A DNA stretch of 64,000 bases, from NCBI RefSeq assembly GCF_032930845.1, contig NZ_CP136758.1:2619001-2683000 (forward strand). Reading direction: 5' to 3'. Position numbers and translations under genes: made by a program. Below the pieces are notes generated by a model, which saw nothing but the letters and a program-made list of their open reading frames with translations, did no database searches and was not told the origin of the DNA. This DNA is from Parvularcula sp. LCG005 (lineage in GTDB: Bacteria > Pseudomonadota > Alphaproteobacteria > Caulobacterales > Parvularculaceae). This document shows, piece after piece, positions 55,464 to 63,540 of this stretch. The stretch's first letter is position 1. Every line of letters starts with the position of its first letter.

Positions 55464-55865
55464 GCGGCACTCCGCGTTTATTCCGCTGGCGGACTACTTC
55501 TTGACTCTGATCGGATTTTTTCGACAGAATGGCGGACGAGACGGACGCTAGGCGCCGCTTTAGGGCAATGGCGATACGTCACTGATTTTGCCTGGTCTTT
55601 TCATACAGGGATGTGCCGCGGGAGAATGTGCGTCTTAACGGCAAAAGAGCCCTATGGTTTGCATTCGACCGGTGAACCATCTGTGCCGCCAGTAGGCCCC
55701 TACCAATACAAACGGCCGTCCCACCATCATTCGTCATGCTCCCACGACCGTCTCAGGTCATTTGGGTACCGCCAGTCCTCAGCAGCGGGTTCGTGCCGTT
55801 AGCGGCATAGGTCTCTGACACCGCGCCCAACTCATCGTAAAAGCACACGCTGTATTGTAATGCCC
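55464..55865 (-). pseudogene. Rhs/YD-repeat remnant, left copy (degenerate)
   Basis: On the minus strand, just after the 57-residue ORF, the sequence reads VCFYDELGAVSETYAANGTN, then after in-frame stops DGRGSMTNDGG. These are YD-repeat core segments of Rhs proteins (YTANGxNQ..GG..YDGRGNMTNDG). Several stops and frame changes make it non-coding. The homologous stretch on the right side of the window is at 63090-63355. From 55464 to ~55590 I see nothing else. Confidence 0.6.
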
Positions 55866-56039
55866 CTATCTCCCGGTCTCTTTTAAATATCGCAGATACG
55901 TCAATGCTGTTGAAACACCAATAGCTCCAACGGCAAATCTCAATAAAGCCTGGTTATCAAGACCAATCGCAAACGTTGCGACTGATGTAAAAAATAATAT
56001 TGCGCAAAATCCGAAAGTGATTGCCCATGAATTATTCAT
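55866..56039 (-). CDS. 57-residue two-helix membrane protein, left copy
   Basis: A 57-codon frame with two hydrophobic helices: ITFGFCAILFFTSVATFAIG and RFAVGAIGVSTALTYLR, ending YLKETGR. It is a clear paralogue of the 57-residue protein at 63356-63529: same length, identical TYLRYLKETGR ending, about half of all residues identical. The site before its ATG is weak (GTAAGTGAAA). It follows an Rhs C-terminal tip remnant, the usual place of an immunity gene. Too short for common length cut-offs. Immunity or partner role is inference. Confidence 0.6.
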   Translation of the reverse strand: MNNSWAITFGFCAILFFTSVATFAIGLDNQALLRFAVGAIGVSTALTYLRYLKETGR

Positions 56040-56053
56040 TTTCACTTACACCT

Positions 56054-56200
56054 TAATTTCGTTACAATTATATCTGTCGTAATCTATTTGGGCGGCGACT
56101 GCAATATTAACAACCGCTCCACCTACGACCGCAGATGCCCGCAAAGCCAACTTAGCCATCGTCGCCGCCGTTATCGCCACCCAGCCCAGCATGTCGGACA
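56054..56200 (-). pseudogene. Orphan Rhs C-terminal tip, left copy (truncated at 5' end)
   Basis: The minus strand reads AKLALRASAVVGGAVVNIAV then AAQIDYDRYNCNEIKV and a stop, matching the end of the right-hand Rhs tip (SKLALRASLVVSGAVTVVGV, ATQMEYDQLNC). Only ~40 residues of homology remain; upstream the frame joins an aldo/keto-reductase-like fragment. No own start is evident. It represents a displaced or decayed Rhs C-terminus. Confidence 0.55.
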
Positions 56201-56290
56201 AACCGTAGCATCAGATCTTGCCTGCACGAATGAGGTTGGCGAGCGCCTCGACGATTTCCTCGACCGGCGTGACACCGTCGCAGAACGATA
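56200..56290 (-). pseudogene. Aldo/keto reductase fragment
   Basis: The minus strand reads FCDGVTPVEEIVEALANLIR, then AGKI-stop-CYGLSDMLGWV. This resembles the aldo/keto reductase block TPIEE..ALDDLVRAGKIRYIGLSNxPxW, with a TGA in place of a likely arginine codon (CGA). It runs into the Rhs tip remnant. It is a short dead fragment, perhaps from another AKR gene lost by recombination. Confidence 0.5.
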
Positions 56291-56463
56291 ACCTCAACGA
56301 AGCGCATCACCGACCATTCGCATGCTTTTCCCTTATTGGCCTCAATATCTTACTTCCCTTATTGAGCCGCGCTTTTACCTATGGCAGCGTGGTCGCAGAT
56401 AAAAAATACGCCTGCAAAGAGGCAGAGCGCTCAGGGCGCCTACGATGCGATGGGAGGACACAC

Positions 56464-58014
56464 ATGGTAGATTTCGACAGGCGCAGCCTTATGGGCGCGC
56501 CGCTGGCCGCCGCTTTGGGCTATGCGGCTTTGGGCACGCGGGCCAAGGCCGATGACAGGCCAAGCGCGCCTCCCATTCAGAACGGACCATTCCAGCCGAC
56601 TCCAGAATCGCTGAACAGGTTCGAGGCACCGGACTGGTTTCGCGACGCCAAACTTGGCATCTGGTCACATTGGGGGCCGCAGGCTGTGCCGCGCATGGGC
56701 GACTGGTACGCCCGCTGGATGTATGTGCCGGGCCATCCGATCTATGATCACCACATCAACACCTACGGCCATCCGACCCGGTTCGGTTACAAGGACATTC
56801 TACCGCTCTGGAAAGCGGAAAACTTCGACCCCGAAGGGCTGATGACCCGATACGCTGAGGCGGGCGCGAAATATTTCGTCAGTATGGGCGTCCACCATGA
56901 CAATTTCGATCTGTGGAATTCAAAGCACCATCGCTGGAACGCCGTGGCAATGGGTCCGAAGCGTGACATTGTCGGGAGTTGGCAGAAGGCGGCGCGCAAG
57001 CGGGGCTTGCGCTTTGGTGTGTCGGAGCATCTGGGCGCCAGCCATAACTGGTGGTATCCCAGCCACAGCTATGACCAGTTCTGGCCGGAGATTGGAAAGC
57101 CCTATGACGGCGCCGATCCTCAATATGCTGATCTCTATCATCCGGCACACAACGAACCTTACATCGGGACCGGCCAGTCGTGGTACACGACGGATCCAGC
57201 TTTTCACCGCATCTGGTTCAACCGAATTCGCGATCTGGTCGATTCCTATCAGCCCGATCTGCTTTATACGGATGGCGGCATTCCGTTTGGCGCGACAGGC
57301 CGCGCGTTGGTGGCGCACCTCTACAACAGCAGCCTGAACCGTCACGGCAATCCAGAAGCCGTCTATTGCAGCAAGGATCTGGGCTCAGGCGAATTCTATA
57401 AAGACGCCGGGATTCAGGATGTTGAACGCGGCGTGCTGCCCGGCATCAACCCTCTTCCCTGGCAGACAGATACGTCCAATGGCGACTGGTTCTACAGCGA
57501 CGATTATACCTACAAGACGCCGCAGCAGGTCATCGCCATGCTGATCGATATCGTGAGCAAGAATGGCAATATGCTTTTGAATATCGTTCAGTATCCGGAT
57601 GGAGACCTTCCGCCCGAATCTGATGCGCTGCTGACAGCGCTGAGCGCCTGGATGCGGGTCAACGCTGAGGCCATCCACGGCACTCGCCCGTGGAAAATCT
57701 TCGGCGAAGGCCCAACGCAGGCGACGCATGGGGCGTTTCAGGAAAGTGGCGACTACACGCCACAGGACATCCGCTTCACCACTAAAAAGGACGCCCTCTA
57801 CGCTCTGACGCTGGCGCAACCGCAGGGCCGGGTTTCGATCCCCTCACTGGCGCGCACCTCTCCCCATGAGAGCCGTGTTGTCAAAAAGGTGCGACTGCTG
57901 GGCAGCGATGCGTCTTTGACCTTCAGGCAGACCGACAATGCCCTCGAAATCGACCTGCCATCCACCTTGCCGACGCTCTTCGCGAGCGCCTTCGAAATCA
58001 CTTTCAGCAATTGA
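56464..58014 (+). CDS. Alpha-L-fucosidase, GH29 family, Tat-exported
   Basis: A 516-residue glycoside hydrolase from the ATG at 56464 behind GGGAGGA; an in-frame extension upstream to 56218 crosses the Rhs debris and is rejected. A twin-arginine signal is present (DRRSLMG then APLAAALGYAA). GH29 segments: KLGIWSHWGPQAVPRMGDWY, KYFVSMGVHHDNFDLWNS, then PDLLYTDGGIPFG with the likely nucleophile Asp, and GNMLLNIVQYPDGDLP. It would release fucose from plant, algal or host glycans in the periplasm. The galactosidase gene follows at once. Confidence 0.85.
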   Translation: MVDFDRRSLMGAPLAAALGYAALGTRAKADDRPSAPPIQNGPFQPTPESLNRFEAPDWFRDAKLGIWSHWGPQAVPRMGDWYARWMYVPGHPIYDHHINTYGHPTRFGYKDILPLWKAENFDPEGLMTRYAEAGAKYFVSMGVHHDNFDLWNSKHHRWNAVAMGPKRDIVGSWQKAARKRGLRFGVSEHLGASHNWWYPSHSYDQFWPEIGKPYDGADPQYADLYHPAHNEPYIGTGQSWYTTDPAFHRIWFNRIRDLVDSYQPDLLYTDGGIPFGATGRALVAHLYNSSLNRHGNPEAVYCSKDLGSGEFYKDAGIQDVERGVLPGINPLPWQTDTSNGDWFYSDDYTYKTPQQVIAMLIDIVSKNGNMLLNIVQYPDGDLPPESDALLTALSAWMRVNAEAIHGTRPWKIFGEGPTQATHGAFQESGDYTPQDIRFTTKKDALYALTLAQPQGRVSIPSLARTSPHESRVVKKVRLLGSDASLTFRQTDNALEIDLPSTLPTLFASAFEITFSN

Positions 58015-58028
58015 AGCGCGAGATTTCC

Positions 58029-60098
58029 ATGAACCTGAAACCCGTTTTGGTCAGCGCGCTGGCGCTTCTCTCCGCCCCAGCTTTTTCGGCCGTTTCCCAT
58101 GCGCAGAACACAGGCGCTCCCCCAGCCGGGCAGGTGCAGTGGGACGACAAGGACAAGCTCTATGTTGGTACGAACTATCAGCCGGTGGATCGCACGCAGG
58201 AGCAGATAACGTATGACATCGGTCTGATGAAAAAGGCGGGTTTCAACGTCGTGCGCATGGGCGACCTGTCGTGGGATTATTTCCAGCCGGCCGAAGGGGT
58301 GTTCACTTTTGAAGCTTTTGACAGCGTCATTGATCAGATGCACGCCGCCGGAATCCGCGTCATCCTCGACATTCCGGGACAGCCAGCCCCCATGTGGCTG
58401 CATCATGAATATCCTGGCGTCGATCTGGTGACGCAGGATGGCGTGCGCCTCTACGCCGCCGAACGCTACATGGACAATATTTCGGACCCGGACTATCTGC
58501 GTTTGGTCAGCGATCTGGCGGACGCCATGCTGAAACGCTACGGGAATCACCCGGCGGTTATCGCCATCGGCTATAACAACGAAATCGGTAACGGTTTCAT
58601 GTCCTATTCAGAGGCCGATAAAGTCCGTTTTGTCAGTTGGCTGAAAGAAAAATACGGCACACTCGATAACCTCAATAGCGCATGGGCGACCCAGCGCTGG
58701 GCACGGACCCTGACCTCATGGGATCAGATTGAAATCCCCTATGGTGACGGGCCAGGACCATTTGAACGGTATCTGGATCTGCGGCGGTACTGGTCAGAAG
58801 CCACGATTGACGTGCTGATGATTCTCGAGAGAGCCCGGCGTAAATACGCACCTGACAAGCCTGCTATCTCGAATTTGTGGGACAGTAGTGACCGCAAGGG
58901 CTTTGATTATCTTTCGACGCACAGGGACTATGTGACCCACGGGGCCCACGGCTATTACAACGGTGATGCCATTGGTGGCGGTTTCGAAACCATGATGATG
59001 CGCGGCGCGTTGCCCACGCCAAGCTGGTTTGTCGAGTTCCAGGCCGGCGGCGGCGGCTATTACGGCACCCGTGGACGGTCACGCATGTGGGGCTATTTCG
59101 GCCTGATCAATGGCGCGCAAGGTATGCTCGCCTGGACGTTCAACAGTCATCTGGGCGGCGAAGAGCAGGCGCTGTTCGGTCTTATCGATCACGATGACAC
59201 CCCGTCATGGAAGCTCGATGAATGGGGCGCTATTGCTGAAGAATTCAGGATGATGGCGAAAATGGGCTTCCCGCGCGAGCTGAACCAGGAAGTGGCCATC
59301 GCGTATTCCTTTGAAGCCAAGGTGGCATCTGCGCCGAAGAGCTGGTCGAATACGGTCGCGCAATACATCACCACGCCATATATGGAGCAGGCGCATAACG
59401 CGTTTGCTGCTGTCTATAACGACAATATCGATGTGGCGGTCATCAATATCGGCCATGAGGATCTCAGCCCATACAAGTTCGTCGTGGTGCCAGGCATCTA
59501 TCTGATGGATCAGGCCTCTGCCGACGCAATCCGCACCTATGTAGAAAATGGCGGCACGGTCATCATGACCGCGTTCAGCGCCAAGGTGGACGAGACGAAC
59601 CAGTGGTTCAACACACCCTTGCCCGGTCGGCTGTCGGACGTGTTCGGCCTGAAGACGAATGAGTTCTATCGCCATTATGGACCGCTGAACGGGAAAGTCG
59701 GTGATGCTGAATTCAGCACACCAATTACTTTTTACGAGGTGCTGGTCCCATCAACGGCAAAGGTGCTTGGGCGTATTGAAAATGTCGACGGCAAACCACC
59801 TGCGGTGACCGTCAACACATTCGGCAAAGGCCGGGCCATTTATGTAGCCACCCCTGCCCATCCGTCTGTCATGCAACCAGTCTATCAGGGCCTCTACGAA
59901 AAGCTCGGCATCAAGCCCGGCCCGAAAACCCCTGAAGGCGTTTATGCGCGCGTGGTCGACGGACGGACGCTCTATGTGAATGCTTCGTACGGACCAAAAG
60001 ACGTCATGATTGATGGCCGGAAAAAAGGCCTGCTGTCCGGAAAGACCTGGGACGGCACGCTGCATCTCGAGCCTGATGGCGTGGAAGTGCTGGAATAG
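58029..60098 (+). CDS. Beta-galactosidase-like glycoside hydrolase, GH42 family, exported
   Basis: A 689-residue enzyme from the ATG at 58029 (a TTG at 58011, overlapping the fucosidase stop, is less likely). A signal peptide ends at SHAQNTG. The GH42 barrel includes YDIGLMKKAGFNVVRMGDLS, the acid/base IAIGYNNEIGNG and the nucleophile glutamate in WFVEFQAGGGG; a beta-galactosidase trimerisation-like domain (YKFVVVPGIYLMD) and a C-terminal beta domain follow. It is cotranscribed with the GH29 gene, suggesting joint attack on fucosylated galactosides. Confidence 0.85.
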   Translation: MNLKPVLVSALALLSAPAFSAVSHAQNTGAPPAGQVQWDDKDKLYVGTNYQPVDRTQEQITYDIGLMKKAGFNVVRMGDLSWDYFQPAEGVFTFEAFDSVIDQMHAAGIRVILDIPGQPAPMWLHHEYPGVDLVTQDGVRLYAAERYMDNISDPDYLRLVSDLADAMLKRYGNHPAVIAIGYNNEIGNGFMSYSEADKVRFVSWLKEKYGTLDNLNSAWATQRWARTLTSWDQIEIPYGDGPGPFERYLDLRRYWSEATIDVLMILERARRKYAPDKPAISNLWDSSDRKGFDYLSTHRDYVTHGAHGYYNGDAIGGGFETMMMRGALPTPSWFVEFQAGGGGYYGTRGRSRMWGYFGLINGAQGMLAWTFNSHLGGEEQALFGLIDHDDTPSWKLDEWGAIAEEFRMMAKMGFPRELNQEVAIAYSFEAKVASAPKSWSNTVAQYITTPYMEQAHNAFAAVYNDNIDVAVINIGHEDLSPYKFVVVPGIYLMDQASADAIRTYVENGGTVIMTAFSAKVDETNQWFNTPLPGRLSDVFGLKTNEFYRHYGPLNGKVGDAEFSTPITFYEVLVPSTAKVLGRIENVDGKPPAVTVNTFGKGRAIYVATPAHPSVMQPVYQGLYEKLGIKPGPKTPEGVYARVVDGRTLYVNASYGPKDVMIDGRKKGLLSGKTWDGTLHLEPDGVEVLE

Positions 60099-60336
60099 CG
60101 TATGGCCGAGAGCGGGACGCCAGGCACCGTCGCGCCAGATTGTCCGTGTTCCGTTGATATTGCTGGAGCCTTTGTCACCTCGGTGCTGGCGACGACAGAT
60201 AAAATCTGACCACAATCTTTAACAAACGGAGGAGGAAGAAAAATCGAGCCGTTGGGCGCTTGCGGCGCGGCCCGACATCTTCCTCTCAGCAATAAGCCTC
60301 GCAGCGACACTCAACCCCTGATGAGGAGGCCGGCGC

Positions 60337-62565
60337 TTAAAACTCATCCCATGAACTGTCGGCCACCGGGCGCCCACCACCAGCGGCGACCGCTTTCCGA
60401 GGCGCGTGAGCCAAGGAGGCCATGGGCGCCTTCCTCGACGGCATGACGGCGATTTGTGCGCCGGTACTGAACCGTCTCGTTGATTGTTGAAGGCTTTCGG
60501 CTTCGTTCGCCAAGACAGCGCTTGCTGCGGTGACCTCTTCAAATGCAGCCGCTTGCTTTTGCGTATTCTGGTCGACCTGCGAGACGGCCGTCGTAATCTC
60601 GTTGATACCAATCACCTGCTGCGAAATGGCAGTCGAAATTTCGTCCACGCCCTTTGAAATACTCACTACACTTTCTGCGATCGCGAAGAGCGAGGCCTGT
60701 GCGTCGGAAACCTTCGATACACCCTCAGAAACAGCATCGTCGCTGCGATTGATGACGCCATCGATTTCTTTCGCCGCCTCACTCGCGCGTTGGGCCAGTT
60801 GCCGCACTTCGGCCGCAACAACCGAGAAGCCGTTGCCAGCCTCACCGGCGCGGGCCGCCTCGACGCCGGCATTCAATGCCAGGAGATTGATCTGGAAAGC
60901 AATCTCGTTGATCACGCTGACAACTTGCGCGATCTCCTTCGACGCTTCCGAGATGCGGGTCATTGCCTCAGCAGCATCCGCAGCAATTTTACCGCTTGAT
61001 TGCGCGGTGTCGCGCGCCGTTTTGGCATTTTGGCTGGCGTTGGAGACATTGCCGCTGACTTGTTTGATGCTGGTTGAAAGTTCCTCCAGCGCAGCCGCCG
61101 TTTCTTCCAGAGAGGCCGCGTTCTGTTCTGCCTGACGAGAAAGTGTATTTGCTGTGTCGCGCAATTCAGCAGAAGACCCGGCCAATGTACCGCCACTGGT
61201 CGTGATATCGCCAACCAGCGATTTAAGCGATTCAATCATGCTGTTGGTGTTGTCCTGCAGTACCGCAAATGCCCCCCGGAAGTCGCCCTCCATGCGTTGG
61301 GTCAGATCACCATCGGCGACTTTCTCCAAGACTTTTCCGGTAACAGTCAGCCCACGGTCGACCGCACCCATCAAATTATTGATGTTGCCTGCCAGATCGT
61401 TCAGGATTTGATCCGTAAACTTAGCATCGACGCGGTTCGAAAACTCGCCATCAATCGCGGCTTCCACGACTTGACCGAAAGCCTCACCCAATTCGCGCAT
61501 CATTTGTTCACGATCCTCGGCGGCTTTGCGGTCATCTTCTTCTTTTTGCCTGGCCAGCTCGACCTCGCGTTGAGCGGCTTTTTCACGCTCCGCAGCAAGC
61601 TCAGCCATTTTCCGTGACGCTTCTTCCTGTTCATGGTTCAGCTTCGCTACGCGGATGGCGTTTTGTTTGAACACCTCAGTCGCGCGCGCCATGTCGCCCA
61701 CTTCGTCCCGACGGTCCTGACCAGTAATGACAACAGTGTTGTCACCATCGGCAAGACGGTTCATCAGCCCTGTCAGCGTTTTGATCGAATTTCCGATATC
61801 CGACCCCACGACAAACGCCGTTGCGAGACTGGCGACCAGAGCAAAAATCAGTACAGCAATGATCGTAACCACCGTCATCTCGCGCGTGGCGTTATTCGCC
61901 GCTTGGCGAGATACCATCAGCTCCTGTTCAATCGACTTGAACTCAGACATCAGGCGACGAAATTCGTCGAAATAGACCTTGCCACGCCCCTCCGCGACGA
62001 GTTTCACAATGTCGTCCATGGTTGCAACATTGTTGCTCGTTTGAAGCTGTCCCATCACCGGGTCAGCACTGTCGTTTGTCTCAAGCGTTGCCGACATGTC
62101 TTGCTTCGGCATCGGATCGCCGATACGACGGCGCAACTCGATCTCCCGCTCGGCGAGTTCCGTTTGCCATTGACGGAGTGTGGCTTCGACTTCTTGCAGG
62201 CGAGCCACCTGCGGCGGATTATCGCTAACTGTTGCACGTAAATCGGCAAGGTCACCAAACGCTTTATTCGCACCCGACTTGTACGGGTCGAGGAAGCTTT
62301 CTTCGCCCGCCAGCAGGTAGCCACGCAAACCGGTTTCCATGTCCACCGCTGAGGCGACAATAGCATCCGCTTTACTCAGAACCTTCTGTGTGTGGTCTAC
62401 CCAACCTTGCGTGCGATGCATCTTCGCCAAATTGATTTCAGCAACCGCGCCGATAATCAGCATAAGAACGAGTGGTACCGCCGCGCTGAACAGCACTTTC
62501 GGCCTCGTATTGAAGTTGGAAATAGAAAAGCGACGAGGAGCAGGTGACGAAGGGGTCAGTGACAT
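60337..62565 (-). CDS. CHASE3-type methyl-accepting chemotaxis protein
   Basis: A 742-residue chemoreceptor from the ATG at 62565. The first membrane helix is ~25-45 (VLFSAAVPLVLMLIIGAVAE). A periplasmic CHASE3-like helical domain follows (ASAVDMETGLRGYLLAGEE), then a second helix near 225 (VVTIIAVLIFALVASLATAF), two HAMP-like units and the signalling hairpin (LLALNAGVEAARAGEAGNGF). The last residues are SSWDEF, a WxxF-ending pentapeptide like the NWETF tether for CheR/CheB. Ligand unknown; CHASE3 receptors often sense indirectly. Confidence 0.88.
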   Translation of the reverse strand: MSLTPSSPAPRRFSISNFNTRPKVLFSAAVPLVLMLIIGAVAEINLAKMHRTQGWVDHTQKVLSKADAIVASAVDMETGLRGYLLAGEESFLDPYKSGANKAFGDLADLRATVSDNPPQVARLQEVEATLRQWQTELAEREIELRRRIGDPMPKQDMSATLETNDSADPVMGQLQTSNNVATMDDIVKLVAEGRGKVYFDEFRRLMSEFKSIEQELMVSRQAANNATREMTVVTIIAVLIFALVASLATAFVVGSDIGNSIKTLTGLMNRLADGDNTVVITGQDRRDEVGDMARATEVFKQNAIRVAKLNHEQEEASRKMAELAAEREKAAQREVELARQKEEDDRKAAEDREQMMRELGEAFGQVVEAAIDGEFSNRVDAKFTDQILNDLAGNINNLMGAVDRGLTVTGKVLEKVADGDLTQRMEGDFRGAFAVLQDNTNSMIESLKSLVGDITTSGGTLAGSSAELRDTANTLSRQAEQNAASLEETAAALEELSTSIKQVSGNVSNASQNAKTARDTAQSSGKIAADAAEAMTRISEASKEIAQVVSVINEIAFQINLLALNAGVEAARAGEAGNGFSVVAAEVRQLAQRASEAAKEIDGVINRSDDAVSEGVSKVSDAQASLFAIAESVVSISKGVDEISTAISQQVIGINEITTAVSQVDQNTQKQAAAFEEVTAASAVLANEAESLQQSTRRFSTGAQIAVMPSRKAPMASLAHAPRKAVAAGGGRPVADSSWDEF

Positions 62566-62583
62566 TGGATACGATCCTACCAA

Positions 62584-63089
62584 GGAGATCGAAACCTAAT
62601 ACGCGGCAATTCTTTAAAGATCGTGATTACAGAAAATTCTGCCGAAACTGTTCAGGACAATTCGAAAAAATGTATAACAAAAGATGATTGAATTTCGGAT
62701 AATTATTTCAGTGACAAAACCTTGAAGCGTCGCGCCGCACGACACCCAAAATGAACCAATCGTTCCCGCGCGACTTAAGAATGGGCTCAGCGAGTGAGTA
62801 GGCACGATGAACACGTCGGCGTTCCCCGCCCATGACCGCGCCTGCGTTCGTCATCGGTGCGCCCACTCGATCCGATCGCGACCCTTAACGCATGACCTTA
62901 GCAGCGGCAAAAATAGTAATAAAAACAAGGAATGGCGGAGAGAGAGGGACGCTAAGCACCGGCGCAGCACATCAGCCCCAAGATATTGAATATGCTAATA
63001 TTTTTAAACTGCGGCGCGCATTGAGAGAGCGGGAACCTTAACAGAGATCTTAACAAAAATGCCGCTGCAGAACTGTGTCGACGAGGTGA
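62584..63089. other. Intergenic stretch upstream of the chemoreceptor
   Basis: About 500 bases. The chemoreceptor leader and AT-rich sequence around 62600-62740 lie here. I see no gene or repeat before the Rhs remnant that begins near 63090. Confidence 0.4.
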
Positions 63090-63355
63090 CTTTTCTGGAC
63101 AGTCAACTTCCCCCGCTCCGGATACGGAAGGCTTTCAGAACCCTAGGTGTCCGTCCCAGCGCGACCATTGCCGTCGTCAAATAGTTCGAGACGTCATTGG
63201 CATAGGCCATTCCGCAATCATTGGTCATGTTCCCACGACCATCATACGCATTCGGGTACCGCCGGTCTCCAACAGCTGGTTCGGGCCGTTAGCGGTGTAG
63301 GTCTCTGACACCGCGCCCAGCTCATCGCAAAAGCACACGCTGAATTTTAATGCTT
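63090..63355 (-). pseudogene. Rhs/YD-repeat remnant, right copy (frameshifted)
   Basis: The minus strand, directly after the 57-residue ORF, reads FSVCFCDELGAVSETYTANG then PNQLLETGGT; after one frame change it continues NAYDGRGNMTNDCGMAYAND and VSNYLTTAMVALG before stopping. This is YD-repeat Rhs core sequence with a single-base frameshift. It parallels 55600-55865. No start is evident. It is a silent module that could still serve as recombination homology. Confidence 0.65.
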
Positions 63356-63529
63356 CTATCTCCCAGTCTCTTTCAAATAACGAAGATAAGTCAAGCCTGA
63401 CGAAATACCAGCGGCACCGATGGCAAAAATTGACAACGCTTTATTGTCAAAACCTACCGAATAGGTAGCGATCGATATGAAAAGGAAAGTACAGCAAAAT
63501 CCAAATCCGATCATCTTCGATTTTCGCAT
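63356..63529 (-). CDS. 57-residue two-helix membrane protein, right copy
   Basis: A 57-codon frame: two hydrophobic helices IGFGFCCTFLFISIATYSVG and LSIFAIGAAGISSGLTYLR, ending YLKETGR. Paralogue of 55866-56039. It starts 12 bases after the Rhs tip stop, behind GGAGAC. In Rhs loci the gene after the C-terminal tip is normally the immunity gene, which makes this a candidate immunity protein against a membrane-acting tip. A regulatory role is possible. Confidence 0.65.
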   Translation of the reverse strand: MRKSKMIGFGFCCTFLFISIATYSVGFDNKALSIFAIGAAGISSGLTYLRYLKETGR

Positions 63530-63540
63530 ATTGTCTCCAT

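Noticed and set aside
56218-56463. In-frame upstream extension of the fucosidase
   Set aside because: It runs antisense through the AKR/Rhs debris, lacks a ribosome site, and the ATG at 56464 has both a good site and a Tat signal.
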